In this document: positions 7,990-16,434 of the stretch, one piece after another
Numbering within the stretch: the first letter of the stretch is position 1
Layout of the letters: the number at the start of each line of letters is the position of its first letter
DNA from: Ferruginibacter sp.
Lineage (GTDB): Bacteria; Bacteroidota; Bacteroidia; Chitinophagales; Chitinophagaceae
NCBI RefSeq assembly: GCF_028288465.1
Contig: NZ_JAQBNR010000074.1
Span: 1 to 64,000 of the forward strand
DNA length: 64,000 bases
Reading direction: 5' to 3'
Translations under genes and position numbers: made by a program
Notes under the pieces: generated by a model
The model's input: the letters and a program-made list of their open reading frames with translations, nothing else
What the model was told of the DNA's origin: nothing
The model's database searches: none

Positions 7990-8496
7990 ATGAAAAAAAT
8001 AATGGTATGTATGATGGTGGCTTTAGGCACCTCATTTGTAGCAATGGCACAGACTGATTCAAAATTTAAATTCAGTTTCGGACCGGAATTATCTGTAGCA
8101 ACCGGTGCATTTTCCGAAACACACTCTTTCGGAATCGGAGCTTCGGTACAGACTGAGGTATTATTACAGGAACATTTATATGGCACGGCCACATTTGGCC
8201 TGATTTCCTACAATGGAAAATCATCAGGGGCTGGAACAAAATTTAAAGGAGAAACATTTTTACCTTTAAGAGTCGGTGCAAAATATTTCCTTAGCGGCGG
8301 CGTATACGGCGCATTACAGGCTGGTGTTGCTTTTTTAAACAATGGTGGCGGTACCGCCTTTGCATACTCACCTCAATTGGGTTACGAATTTAAAACCAAA
8401 ACTGATAAGGCAGTTGATGCCAGTTTTAAATATGATGGATATTCAAAAAATGGAACACTGGGTGCGCTTGGTGTGAGAATAGCCTATATATTTTAA
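7990..8496 (+). CDS. Outer-membrane beta-barrel protein (copy 2 of 3)
   Basis: A 168-residue exported protein with signal peptide MKKIMVCMMVALGTSFVAMAQ and barrel-like strands (KFSFGPELSVATGAF, LYGTATFGLISYNG, LPLRVGAKYFLSGGVYGALQAGVAF, AFAYSPQLGYEFK, GALGVRIAYIF). The last strand ends in phenylalanine, as outer-membrane barrels recognised by the BAM machinery usually do. It resembles the third copy more than the first (LPLRVGAKYF and GALGVRIAYIF against IPVLAGAKIYF and SFLGLRAAYSF). Confidence 0.75.
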   Translation: MKKIMVCMMVALGTSFVAMAQTDSKFKFSFGPELSVATGAFSETHSFGIGASVQTEVLLQEHLYGTATFGLISYNGKSSGAGTKFKGETFLPLRVGAKYFLSGGVYGALQAGVAFLNNGGGTAFAYSPQLGYEFKTKTDKAVDASFKYDGYSKNGTLGALGVRIAYIF

Positions 8497-8513
8497 GCAG
8501 AAAAAATTAATGG

Positions 8514-8544
8514 AGACCCGGTAATAATGATACCGGGTCTTTTT
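8514..8544 (+). terminator. Rho-independent terminator after barrel gene 2
   Basis: AGACCCGGTA (8514-8523), a seven-base loop, TACCGGGTCT (8531-8540), then four T; ten perfect pairs. Confidence 0.9.
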
Positions 8545-8618
8545 GTGCAAATCAGTGTGCACAATTATAGCCCGGAAAAAATTCCTCAATAATTAAAATG
8601 TAATAAAAGAATAACTGA

Positions 8619-8626
8619 TACTTTTG
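8619..8626 (+). promoter_or_regulatory. -7 box of the third barrel gene
   Basis: TACTTTTG matches TAnnTTTG exactly, 37 bases before the ATG at 8664. I see no convincing TTTG at the -33 position. Confidence 0.45.
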
Positions 8627-8663
8627 CAATCATTTTTTAACCCAATAAATAAACCAGCGTACA

Positions 8664-9221
8664 ATGAAAAAATTAATCCTGAGTGCAGCCATTTTAACCC
8701 TCGGTATGTTATCTGCCAAAGCTCAAAGCAGATCCGAAGACAAAACAGTAAAAATTAGCATTGGTGCAGAAGGCGCTCTTCCAATGGGTGATTTAAAAAC
8801 CACTAGTAAGTTTGGATTCGGCGGTTCAGCGCAGGCTGAGTTTGAAGTAAGTGACAATATAGGCGTGACACTGAGTGCCGGCTACCTTACTTTTTCCGGA
8901 AAAACTATTTCGATCCCCGTAAGTTTCGATCCTATTACAATGCAGCCTGTTTACGGTCCTTATAAGGTTCCTTCCATAAACATAATTCCTGTACTGGCTG
9001 GTGCCAAAATTTATTTTACAGAACAGATTTATGGAAGTGCACAGGCAGGCTGGTCGTTTTTTTCGGCTAAAGGATCATCCAGTGCAAATGGATTTACTTA
9101 TGCGCCCGGCATTGGCTTTAATGTAACTCCTAATTTGGACCTGCTGGTAAAATACCAGGGTTCAAGCAAAGATGGCAGCACCATATCATTTCTTGGTTTA
9201 AGAGCTGCTTATAGTTTCTAA
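8664..9221 (+). CDS. Outer-membrane beta-barrel protein (copy 3 of 3)
   Basis: A 185-residue exported protein: signal peptide MKKLILSAAILTLGMLSAKAQ, then strands such as KISIGAEGALPMGDL, GVTLSAGYLTFSG, IIPVLAGAKIYFTEQIYGSAQAGWSFF and a terminal strand FLGLRAAYSF. Same fold class as the two genes before it. Function unknown; as a set these look like a small lineage-specific expansion of surface barrels. Confidence 0.75.
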   Translation: MKKLILSAAILTLGMLSAKAQSRSEDKTVKISIGAEGALPMGDLKTTSKFGFGGSAQAEFEVSDNIGVTLSAGYLTFSGKTISIPVSFDPITMQPVYGPYKVPSINIIPVLAGAKIYFTEQIYGSAQAGWSFFSAKGSSSANGFTYAPGIGFNVTPNLDLLVKYQGSSKDGSTISFLGLRAAYSF

Positions 9222-9249
9222 TTCCAAATTATTTTTTTCTAAACTAAAA

Positions 9250-9277
9250 AGAGGTTGCCGTTCGACAACCTCTTTTT
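9250..9277. terminator. Bidirectional terminator between barrel gene 3 and plsX
   Basis: AGAGGTTG (9250-9257) pairs with CAACCTCT (9266-9273). A-rich sequence on the left and T-rich on the right let it work for both converging genes. Confidence 0.85.
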
Positions 9278-9297
9278 AATAAACTATTTTATTTCTT

Positions 9298-10245
9298 TTA
9301 TGCCTGCTGCACAAACACATCTTTCATCTTCTGCAACAAATCTTTTTCCAGCATCTGCTGCGCAATACTGATCATGTTTTTAAAAGCAAGATCTTTTGAA
9401 ATACCATGACCAATTATGACAGGCTTGGCAACACCCAACACCGGCACACCACCATACATTTCAAAATTAAAGCGGTCAAAATGTTCATCTTTTATCCCCC
9501 TGCGTTGAACTAAATCATAAATACTTTCTGCCATCTTCAACACTACATTTCCGGTAAAGCCGTCGCATACCATTACGTCTGCTTTATCCAGTAAAACGTC
9601 ACGGCCTTCAATGTTGCCAATAAAATGAATGTCTTTGCTTTCTTTTAATAAAGTGTAGGCTGCCTGTGCCAGCAAGTTGCCTTTGCCTTCTTCTTCTCCA
9701 AGATTTACAAGACCTACTTTTGGATTGTTATATCCCAATATGTGCTCTGCATATAGCGACCCCAATATGCCGAACTGCAGCAGGTTTTCCGGCTTGCAAT
9801 CTGCATTAATTCCAGCATCCACGATCAGACCCAGTGTTCCATTTTCCCTTGGTATATAGGCCCCGATTGTAGGACGCAAAACTCCTTCAATTGCCTTGAT
9901 ACTGAATAAGGCACCCACCATCATTGCACCGGTATTGCCAGCGCTGATAAAAGCATCTGTTTTGCCCGTAGCCAGTAATTGAAAGCCAATTGCTATGGAA
10001 GATTGTTTCTTTTCACGTAGCGCTTTGGTAGGATGCTCGTGCATTTCAATTACCTGCGAAGCATGCACCAGTGTAATATTTTCAAAAGGAATGGCATAAG
10101 CAATCAGCAACTCCTTCAGTTTGGCTTCGTCGCCAATAAGTGTGAGCGAAATATTTTGATGCCCTTCGGACAAAAAAAGTGATATCCCTTTTACAGCTTC
10201 CAGCGGTGCATAATCGCCACCCATCATATCAAGGGCAATATTCAT
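9298..10245 (-). CDS. plsX: Phosphate acyltransferase PlsX
   Basis: A 315-residue enzyme converting acyl-ACP to acyl-phosphate, the acyl donor for glycerol-3-phosphate acylation in phospholipid synthesis. The sequence shows the family start IALDMMGGDYAPLEAVKG, then ISAGNTGAMMVGALF, FIGNIEGRDVLLDKADVMVCDGFTGNVVLKM and KPVIIGHGISK. It is the last gene of a yceD-rpmF-plsX set, an order shared with many bacteria. fabH, which often follows, is not here. A terminator-like hairpin sits between rpmF and this gene. Confidence 0.97.
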   Translation of the reverse strand: MNIALDMMGGDYAPLEAVKGISLFLSEGHQNISLTLIGDEAKLKELLIAYAIPFENITLVHASQVIEMHEHPTKALREKKQSSIAIGFQLLATGKTDAFISAGNTGAMMVGALFSIKAIEGVLRPTIGAYIPRENGTLGLIVDAGINADCKPENLLQFGILGSLYAEHILGYNNPKVGLVNLGEEEGKGNLLAQAAYTLLKESKDIHFIGNIEGRDVLLDKADVMVCDGFTGNVVLKMAESIYDLVQRRGIKDEHFDRFNFEMYGGVPVLGVAKPVIIGHGISKDLAFKNMISIAQQMLEKDLLQKMKDVFVQQA

Positions 10246-10260
10246 GGTACATTCATTAAA

Positions 10261-10310
10261 TAAAAAATTCTAAGTACTTCATCCGATTACCGAATGTAGA
10301 ACTTAGAATT
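10261..10310 (-). promoter_or_regulatory. Terminator-like hairpin between rpmF and plsX
   Basis: AATTCTAAGT (10266-10275) and ACTTAGAATT (10301-10310) are a perfect ten-base inverted repeat around a 25-base loop. Read on the minus strand it is followed by a run of T (plus-strand A residues 10262-10267). It could attenuate read-through from rpmF into plsX. The stem is AT-rich, so it may be weak. Confidence 0.5.
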
Positions 10311-10326
10311 CAGCATTTGAAAAATA

Positions 10327-10521
10327 TTATGCTTTCAGCGGCGCTTTTTCAGCTACCACCTGTCCTTTGTAATATAGTTTGCCTTCGCTTACATGTGCAC
10401 GGTGACGTACATGTGTTTCGCCTGTAGTTTTATCAACGGTCAACGTTGTTTCGCTTGCTTTGTAATGCGTCCTTCTCTTTGCGCTGCGCTGCTGCGAATG
10501 GCGTCGTTTCGGATTTGGCAT
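10327..10521 (-). CDS. rpmF: 50S ribosomal protein L32
   Basis: A 64-residue basic ribosomal protein with the characteristic N-terminus MPNPKRRHSQQRSAKRR and the central RAHVSEGKLYYKGQVV. It lacks the paired CxxC zinc motifs seen in some L32 proteins. It lies 47 bases downstream of the YceD-family gene, the usual arrangement, and upstream of plsX. Confidence 0.96.
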   Translation of the reverse strand: MPNPKRRHSQQRSAKRRTHYKASETTLTVDKTTGETHVRHRAHVSEGKLYYKGQVVAEKAPLKA

Positions 10522-10568
10522 ATCTGTAAATTTTAATTGTTATTGTAAAATTATTTATTAAACTCTTT

Positions 10569-11111
10569 TTAATTCTTCTTAAACTTTTCCAATCCCTTCC
10601 AAATCGTATTGGCGTTTTTGGCATCCTCGCTGGCTTCCATCGCTTTTAATTTTTCCAGCACTTCCTTATTGCATTTCGGGCCGCCGAATTCTTCCGGGCT
10701 GCATAGCTTTTGTACCGGAACACTCAAACTTACAAATTCATAAATCCAGTCGTTCAGGTATAAATGGCTTTCTGTTCTGGAGATATAAAACACATCGGGA
10801 TCTTCTTCCTCCTGGTTCATCTGCTCCGGGTTGTCCACCATTTTCACCAGCATATTAAATTCATCCCAAAGATCTTTTTTAAGCTGGTTACCGCAACGGT
10901 CACAAACCACATCTGCAACACCGCCCACTTCAAATTTCAGCAGTAAAAAACTACTTTTTTTATCCAGCTGCAATTTTACCGTAGCCGTACAATTGGTAAA
11001 TTCCCTTACTTCGTCTCCGGCAAAAAAAGAGTCATCTACATTGTAAGTAAACTCATGAATGCCGGGCTTTAAACCCACAAAAGCTATCTCTATTGCCTTT
11101 CTTTTTCCCAT
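10569..11111 (-). CDS. YceD/DUF177 family protein
   Basis: A 180-residue protein starting at the ATG at 11111 (MGKRKAIEIAFVGLKPG). The open frame runs further upstream, but that stretch covers the promoter and lacks family sequence. The C-D-R-C motif (VVCDRCGNQL) plus a later C-SPEEFGGPK-C pair suggests a zinc site. DUF177 proteins are encoded next to rpmF across bacteria and plants and have been linked to 23S rRNA accumulation. The conserved order yceD-rpmF-plsX supports the call. An acidic stretch (NQEEEDPD) lies mid-protein. Confidence 0.88.
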   Translation of the reverse strand: MGKRKAIEIAFVGLKPGIHEFTYNVDDSFFAGDEVREFTNCTATVKLQLDKKSSFLLLKFEVGGVADVVCDRCGNQLKKDLWDEFNMLVKMVDNPEQMNQEEEDPDVFYISRTESHLYLNDWIYEFVSLSVPVQKLCSPEEFGGPKCNKEVLEKLKAMEASEDAKNANTIWKGLEKFKKN

Positions 11112-11132
11112 TACCTTCGGTTTAAAGGACGG

Positions 11133-11168
11133 CAAAGGTAAGTTTTTTACGTTAATTTGAATCACAAA
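11133..11168 (-). promoter_or_regulatory. Promoter of the yceD-rpmF-plsX operon
   Basis: On the minus strand TACCTTTG (plus 11133-11140) is an exact TAnnTTTG. The nearest TTTG (plus 11165-11168) is 24 bases upstream, slightly longer than the usual spacer. The start codon at 11111 is about 21 bases downstream of the box. Confidence 0.5.
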
Positions 11169-11225
11169 TATCAAATTATTGTTCCAAAATTCAGCGGCAG
11201 CCTGTTTTTCATTATTTTTAGCCTT

Positions 11226-12305
11226 ATGCAAAATAAAAAAAGGTGGATTTTATGGATAGTATCACTAACAATAGTTGTTTTCATCCGCCTTTTCTCAGCC
11301 AGTTCTTTCAGGTCAGAAACCTGGTATGCTACCGGAATATATCCCAACATAGCCATTTTTTTAAGGTCGCTTACAGGATGGTTACCTTTTAGCCTGGGCG
11401 ATTTGCTATATGGTGCTGCCGGAGCCTGGTTGTTATATAAATTGGTAAGAGCTATAAAAGCCATTGTAAAAAAAGAAGTTACGGTTCAGGTCACGCTAAA
11501 GAAATTTTCTAATGCCATTTTGATTTTGCTCCTTATTTACATCGTGTTCAATATTTTTTGGGGTATCAATTACAACCGCCGGGGTATTGCATCTCAACTG
11601 GGTCTGACTGTAGCAAAATATTCTACCGAAGATTTAAGGGATCTGAACACTGCATTGCTGCAGAAAATAAATGAAAGCAAAACTGCCACCCTGCGATCCG
11701 GCACAACTGTTTTAACCAGTAAAACAGTTTTTGAGGGTGCTGCCCAGGCATATGGAGAAGTTTATAAAAAATATCCCTTTCTGCAGTACCGGGCAAAAAA
11801 TATAAAAATTTCTTTATGGGGCTGGTTTGGAAATTATGCCGGATTTACGGGGTATTATAACCCATTCACTGCCGAAGCCCAGGTAAATACTACGGTGCCC
11901 AAATTTTTGCAGCCCTACATCGCCTGCCATGAAATTGGCCACCAGCTTGGCTATGCGAAGGAAAACGAAGCCAATTTTGTAGGGTATCTATCAGCAACTG
12001 CTTCAAAAGACAGTGCTTTTTTATATTCGGCCTACCTGGATTTGTTTCTGTATGCCGGCCGCAACCTGTATAATGTTGACAGCGCAACCGCCAAATCACT
12101 GGCACATCAGTTATTACCAGGTGTAAAAGCTGATTTAAAAGAATTAAGCAATTTTAATCGTCGCCATCAAAATCCGTTTGAACCGGTATTGCGGTGGATG
12201 TATGGAAAATATTTGCAAAGTAACCAGCAACCTTCGGGTGTGTTAAGCTATGATGAAGTAACAGGACTATTGATTGCTTATTATAAAAAATATGGAACAC
12301 TTTAA
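11226..12305 (+). CDS. DUF3810 membrane protein with HExxH metallopeptidase-like motif
   Basis: A 359-residue protein from the ATG at 11226 (MQNKKRWILW); an earlier TTG at 11157 would overlap the divergent promoter. Three hydrophobic helices occupy about residues 7-25, 48-72 and 92-112. The C-terminal part carries ACHEIGHQLGYAKENEANFVGY, with the HEIGH zinc motif at residues 235-239 and a downstream glutamate, the arrangement of gluzincin-type peptidases. DUF3810 proteins are widespread in Bacteroidota with no assigned substrate that I know of. The gene is divergent from yceD and convergent with dcd. Confidence 0.85.
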   Translation: MQNKKRWILWIVSLTIVVFIRLFSASSFRSETWYATGIYPNIAIFLRSLTGWLPFSLGDLLYGAAGAWLLYKLVRAIKAIVKKEVTVQVTLKKFSNAILILLLIYIVFNIFWGINYNRRGIASQLGLTVAKYSTEDLRDLNTALLQKINESKTATLRSGTTVLTSKTVFEGAAQAYGEVYKKYPFLQYRAKNIKISLWGWFGNYAGFTGYYNPFTAEAQVNTTVPKFLQPYIACHEIGHQLGYAKENEANFVGYLSATASKDSAFLYSAYLDLFLYAGRNLYNVDSATAKSLAHQLLPGVKADLKELSNFNRRHQNPFEPVLRWMYGKYLQSNQQPSGVLSYDEVTGLLIAYYKKYGTL

Positions 12306-12325
12306 AACGATTTCCCTTTCTCGAA

Positions 12326-12862
12326 TTAAAACTGGTTTTTCCACATCATGCTTTCTACCGGCTTATTAGGTTGCCCACTGTATTTGGCATTTTTTTTCTG
12401 GTTGTATTTTATTTCAATTTCACCATCTACCGGAAAATAAATCAATTGCCCGATGGGCATGCCTTTATAGACCCTTACAGGTTGCTTTACGGATATTTCA
12501 AGCGTCCAGTTACCGCAAAATCCAACGTCGCCCTTTCCGGCTGTGGCGTGGATATCAATGCCAAGCCGGCCCGTAGAAGATTTACCTTCCAGAAAAGGTA
12601 CATGCGCATGGGTTTCGGTATATTCCTCTGTAACGCCGAGATAAAATTTATGCGGCAGCAGCAAAATGCCTTCGTCCGGAATTTCAAAATGAACGATGGT
12701 ATTGTGTTTTTTTGCATCCAGTTCATCATCTGCATAAGTTGCCAGGTTTTTTCCCAGGTGTACATCGTAACTGTTGCTGCCAAGGCAGTCGCGGTCGTAG
12801 GGTACTATTTTTATGCTGCCGTTTGCTATCTCTTCTAAAATTCTGGTGTCGCTCAGGATCAT
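12326..12862 (-). CDS. dcd: dCTP deaminase
   Basis: A 178-residue cytoplasmic enzyme that deaminates dCTP to dUTP on the route to thymidylate. Family blocks: MILSDTRILEEI, GSNSYDVHLG, LEGKSSTGRLGIDIHATAG, and GFCGNWTLEI carrying the catalytic glutamate, then YKGMPIGQLIYF. Length is normal. The sequence does not tell whether it is mono- or bifunctional (deaminase plus dUTPase). Confidence 0.95.
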   Translation of the reverse strand: MILSDTRILEEIANGSIKIVPYDRDCLGSNSYDVHLGKNLATYADDELDAKKHNTIVHFEIPDEGILLLPHKFYLGVTEEYTETHAHVPFLEGKSSTGRLGIDIHATAGKGDVGFCGNWTLEISVKQPVRVYKGMPIGQLIYFPVDGEIEIKYNQKKNAKYSGQPNKPVESMMWKNQF

Positions 12863-12953
12863 TGGTGGTAATAAATTGTTGTATAAAAATGTTTAGGTGT
12901 TATTTTGTAAAATTAAAATATTCGCAACCCAATCGGGTAATTCAACTGCTCTT

Positions 12954-13592
12954 ATGCCGCTCGTTTATCAACAAAATATCAACTCCACAACAAAATTAGG
13001 TGTTTGGCATATAGCCGAAGAAAAGGATTTCTTTTTGAGGATGGTTCCCCTGCAACAACAAATTACGCATCCCCGGAAACAGCTGCAGCATTTAGCCGGA
13101 CGTTACCTGCTGAAAGAGATGTTTCCTGACTTTCCATATGAGTTAATTCGCATTGCAGATACCCGCAAACCATTTCTTGAAAATGAGGCTTACCATTTTT
13201 CCATTTCACACTGCGGTGATTATGCAGCCGTGATGGTGAGCAGTACACTAAGAGTTGGAGTAGATGTTGAACTGGTAACAAAAAAAGTGGAAAAAATAAA
13301 ACAAAAGTTTTTATCACCGGGAGAGCTGGAAATGATTGCAGCCATTGAAAAGAAATCAGGGCAGATAGTTCGGGATAGCTTGCTGACGGCCACATGGAGC
13401 ATTAAGGAGGCATTGTACAAATGGTATGGCGATGGAGAAATTGACTTTATTGACCACCTGCAAATTGAAGCCATGACATTGGATGGAGAAAGCGGCATCG
13501 CCCGTTGCCACGTCAAAAAACATGAGCCTGTTGAACTGGAGGTACACCTGCTGTTTTTTAATGCAAACAGCATCGCCTGGGTAATGAGCTGA
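12954..13592 (+). CDS. 4'-phosphopantetheinyl transferase superfamily protein
   Basis: A 212-residue protein from the ATG at 12954. It carries the Sfp-type motifs: HFSISHCGDYAAV, VGVDVELV with the magnesium-binding acidic residues, and WSIKEALYKWYG. Such enzymes move the phosphopantetheine arm of coenzyme A onto a serine of acyl or peptidyl carrier proteins. The carrier protein served here cannot be told. Upstream in-frame codons (from 12897) overlap the divergent region in front of dcd and are probably not translated. Confidence 0.88.
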   Translation: MPLVYQQNINSTTKLGVWHIAEEKDFFLRMVPLQQQITHPRKQLQHLAGRYLLKEMFPDFPYELIRIADTRKPFLENEAYHFSISHCGDYAAVMVSSTLRVGVDVELVTKKVEKIKQKFLSPGELEMIAAIEKKSGQIVRDSLLTATWSIKEALYKWYGDGEIDFIDHLQIEAMTLDGESGIARCHVKKHEPVELEVHLLFFNANSIAWVMS

Positions 13593-13595
13593 GAG

Positions 13596-13985
13596 TTAGA
13601 GCGGTTGAATCAGGTCCCATAAATTACCATACAGATCTTTAAAAACCGCTACTGTTCCGTAAGATTCTTTAAGTGGCAGCCGCACAAAATTAATTTCCTT
13701 TTTTACCATCTCCTGGTAATCTCGCCAGAAATCATCCGTGTATAAAAAAAGAAAGACTCTGCCGCCAGCCTGGTTGCCCACTGACTTTTGCTGCTCCATA
13801 CCGACAGCTTTTGCCAGCAAAAGGTTACACCCGGCTCCCCCCGCAGGAGCCAGCACCACCCAACGCTTACCCTCAAGAAGGAAAGTATCTTCAACAACAG
13901 TAAAGTGTAATTGCTGTGTATAAAATTGGATAGCCTCATCATAATCATTTACCAGCAGCGCCACCTTTGCAATTTGTTGCCTCAT
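13596..13985 (-). CDS. VOC-family (glyoxalase/extradiol dioxygenase-like) protein
   Basis: A 129-residue single-domain protein with the vicinal-oxygen-chelate pattern: VALLVNDYDEAIQFYTQQLHF at the start, WVVLAPAGGAGCNLLLAKA in the middle and FKDLYGNLWDLIQPL at the end. Such proteins are metal-dependent lyases, isomerases or resistance proteins; substrate not predictable. It converges with the phosphopantetheinyl transferase gene, leaving only three bases between them. Confidence 0.8.
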   Translation of the reverse strand: MRQQIAKVALLVNDYDEAIQFYTQQLHFTVVEDTFLLEGKRWVVLAPAGGAGCNLLLAKAVGMEQQKSVGNQAGGRVFLFLYTDDFWRDYQEMVKKEINFVRLPLKESYGTVAVFKDLYGNLWDLIQPL

Positions 13986-14010
13986 ATTTCATTAATAAAG
14001 AAATTCCTAT

Positions 14011-14042
14011 AAAAAAGTGCCGCTTATTCATAAGCAGCACTT
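14011..14042 (-). terminator. Rho-independent terminator of the yceI gene
   Basis: AAGTGC-C-GCTTA (plus 14016-14026) pairs with TAAGC-A-GCACTT (14031-14042) around a short loop, with a run of A on the plus strand at 14011-14016 that reads as T on the minus strand. It lies just after the YceI gene. Confidence 0.85.
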
Positions 14043-14067
14043 GTCAATATATTTTGAATCAGCTAAA

Positions 14068-14604
14068 TCAGGCCTGCTCAATCAATTGTATTTCACTGAT
14101 AATTCTAACCTCATCGCTCACTACTACACCGCCTGCTTCTGTTACAGCGCTCCAGGTTAATCCAAAATCTTTACGGTTTATTTTTCCGTTGATCGTGAAT
14201 CCCGCCTTGGTATTGCCATAAGCGTCCTGCACAACTCCGCCAAACTCAACCGATAATTTGATATTTTTTGTTACATCTTTAATGGTAAGGTCGCCGTACA
14301 TATCGTAAGAACCATCGTTATCAACAGGCTCCGATTTTGTAGCCGTAAACTTTATTTGCGGATATTTTTCAGCATCAAAAAAGTCTGCACTTTTTAAATG
14401 TCCGTCCCTTTGTTCGTTTCCTGTATCAACAGAATTTGTATCAGCGGTAAAACTGATTTTTGCCGTTGAAAAATCTTCGTCTTCTGTTGTTACAGATGCC
14501 TGGAAGATATTAAAGCTGCCTGTAACATTGGTTATCATCAGGTGCTTTATTTTAAAATGTACTTCGCTGTGTGTTGGGTCTATCGCCCATGATCTTGTTG
14601 CCAT
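14068..14604 (-). CDS. YceI family protein
   Basis: A 178-residue protein with the YceI lipocalin-like fold signature: WAIDPTHSEVHFKIKHLMITNVTGSF, then FTADTNSVDTGNEQRDGHLKSADFFDAEKYPQIKF, GDLTIKDVTKNIKLSVEFGG and FTINGKINRKDFGL. YceI proteins bind amphiphilic or polyisoprenoid ligands. This copy has no signal peptide (it starts MATRSWAID), unlike the periplasmic E. coli protein, so it is predicted to be cytoplasmic. Single gene with its own terminator. Confidence 0.93.
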   Translation of the reverse strand: MATRSWAIDPTHSEVHFKIKHLMITNVTGSFNIFQASVTTEDEDFSTAKISFTADTNSVDTGNEQRDGHLKSADFFDAEKYPQIKFTATKSEPVDNDGSYDMYGDLTIKDVTKNIKLSVEFGGVVQDAYGNTKAGFTINGKINRKDFGLTWSAVTEAGGVVVSDEVRIISEIQLIEQA

Positions 14605-14686
14605 GATTATTTATTTTTAGTGCAAGTTAATAATTAATGTTTAAACATCGAATTTTTTATTTTTAACAAATTGTTAAATCCAATGC

Positions 14687-15739
14687 TTAGGCTAGCAATA
14701 ATTCAACCACTTTTCTTTCCTGGCTGCTTTTAATGGCAGCTTCAATAACCCGGATGATATTAATTCCCTCATCAGCAGTTACCGGAACAGGTTTGCCTTC
14801 AGCAATGGCAGCATAGATACCGGCATAATAATCCCCGTAGTTACCCCTGTCCGACGGAATGGTTTCCCTGATCTCCTTACCATCTTTTTCAGTATGCAGT
14901 AATCCCTGTTCGCTTGTAGGTTCGGTTCCCCATTGATCGCCGCCCGGCTTTTTGCCTGCCAGCAAATCCGCCTCCTGTACATCGCCCCGGGTTTTAATAA
15001 ATGATCCCTTCAACCCATGTACCACATTGGCTGGAATTGGCTCCCGGACGATGTTACCTGCTTTTAACCTTACTCTGATTTCAGGATAATATAACTGGAT
15101 ATCAAACCAGTCATCCACTTTTGAAAAGGGTCTTGTTGTGCGTATATCAGCGAACAAAGCCTGCGGCATGCCAAAAATCAGGAGGGCCTCATCAATCAGG
15201 TGCGGCCCCAGGTCCATCAGCAAACCAGCTCCTGCATTGGGGGTTTCCTTGTGCAGTTTAGGACCAATCACCGGCTTATACCGGTCATAGTGAAATTCGG
15301 CCTCCACTATATCGCCCAATAAATTCTCTGTAATCACTCTTCTCACTGTACGGCAATCGCTGTCGAAGCGGCGGTTTTGGTAGACGCTTAGCATTTTGCC
15401 TTTTTGCTGCGCCAGCTTTTTTAACGCTTCGCCCTGTGCTACGGTTGTTGTAAAAGCTTTTTCTACTACGGCATGTTTGCCGGCTTCCAATACTTTGGCA
15501 GCGTATTCATAATGGCTGTCGTTGGGTGTATTTACAATCACCAGCTCAATGGCTTCGTCTGCCAGTATAGCTTCCAGCGTTGGGTAGGAAGTAACTTCCG
15601 GATAATCGTTTTGGATATTTTTATTGCTTCGCTCCCAGGACCCGCACAATTTAAACCCGGCGTTGGCAGCAATAAACGGTGCATGAAAAATTTTTCCTGA
15701 CATGCCATATGAAAGCAGGGCTGTTTTGATAATACGCAT
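14687..15739 (-). CDS. Gfo/Idh/MocA family oxidoreductase
   Basis: A 350-residue NAD(P)-dependent oxidoreductase. The N-terminal Rossmann domain reads TALLSYGMSGKIFHAPFI, followed by VNTPNDSHYEYAAKVLEAGKHAVVEKAFTTT, in which EK provides the family lysine, and a C-terminal alpha/beta domain with DLGPHLIDEALLIFGMP. It most resembles the YdgJ/scyllo-inositol dehydrogenase-like branch that starts LLGYG-SGK-FHAP. Substrate (a sugar or inositol derivative) cannot be fixed from sequence. The SET-domain gene lies 67 bases upstream on the same strand. Confidence 0.9.
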   Translation of the reverse strand: MRIIKTALLSYGMSGKIFHAPFIAANAGFKLCGSWERSNKNIQNDYPEVTSYPTLEAILADEAIELVIVNTPNDSHYEYAAKVLEAGKHAVVEKAFTTTVAQGEALKKLAQQKGKMLSVYQNRRFDSDCRTVRRVITENLLGDIVEAEFHYDRYKPVIGPKLHKETPNAGAGLLMDLGPHLIDEALLIFGMPQALFADIRTTRPFSKVDDWFDIQLYYPEIRVRLKAGNIVREPIPANVVHGLKGSFIKTRGDVQEADLLAGKKPGGDQWGTEPTSEQGLLHTEKDGKEIRETIPSDRGNYGDYYAGIYAAIAEGKPVPVTADEGINIIRVIEAAIKSSQERKVVELLLA

Positions 15740-15806
15740 ATTTGAAAATTTGTGTGTATAGAAATTTGTTCTTTGAAATTGTTAGCTGCAGGGATAAATA
15801 TATTGC

Positions 15807-16190
15807 TTAATCCGCCTCGAACCAAAGCTTCGCCGGATCATTCCAATCGCCATTGTAATTAATGGTTAGCTCCTCGCCTGGTTTTATTTTTCTGACTGTT
15901 TGTACCGCAATTGTTTCTGTTTCATAATCCATAATGTATTCGCAGTTGCTTTTATAACTGTGGTTGTACATGGAGACCAGCCCAAGCGCCATACAACATT
16001 GATCTTTCATCTTTCCCCATTCAAAAATATAATCGTGCAGCAACGTCTTGTCCAGCAATAACCTGTCTGCCGCACTCATCACTATTACTGGCGCCACCTC
16101 AATAACGGTGTCGGCCTTTATCGCTTTATTTGTAAAAACACCTCTGCCTTTGCCGTTTGAGCTATCAATAAATAATTCTGCTTTTAACAT
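15807..16190 (-). CDS. SET domain-containing protein
   Basis: A 127-residue protein consisting of little more than a SET domain: GKGRGVFTNKAIKADTVIEVAPV at residues 13-35, ALGLVSMYNHSYKSNCEY around 68-85 (NHS being the cofactor-site motif) and KIKPGEELTINYNGDW at 102-117. SET proteins are lysine methyltransferases; bacterial ones often have unknown targets. It lacks the cysteine-rich pre- and post-SET regions. It may be co-transcribed with the oxidoreductase downstream. Confidence 0.85.
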   Translation of the reverse strand: MLKAELFIDSSNGKGRGVFTNKAIKADTVIEVAPVIVMSAADRLLLDKTLLHDYIFEWGKMKDQCCMALGLVSMYNHSYKSNCEYIMDYETETIAVQTVRKIKPGEELTINYNGDWNDPAKLWFEAD

Positions 16191-16434
16191 AACCTCACTT
16201 TAGACTTAAATGGAGTAATTTGCAAGTTAGTTAAAAGGAAATTTACATTTTTACTAATGTGCCCCTTAGCTGCTTATGCGATTTTAATATTTAATATTGC
16301 CAGTAAGGTGATAGGACGTTCCGGTAAAGTTGTTTAAGCTTTAAGTGTAAGTTAAAATGAGATTACGGGAATGATAGTAAAACGCAGTGCAATGAATAGC
16401 TTAACAATTTGATGGCCAAAAGCATACTTAACAG

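Noticed and set aside
7731..8057. 108-codon open frame between barrel genes 1 and 2
   Set aside because: It runs through a terminator and promoter and overlaps both neighbours; no family sequence.
12371..12838. 155-codon plus-strand frame inside dcd
   Set aside because: Antisense shadow of the well-conserved dCTP deaminase gene.
16191..16434. Mg-sensing riboswitch (M-box/ykkC-like) before mgtE
   Set aside because: No matching conserved blocks or strong hairpins found in the leader.
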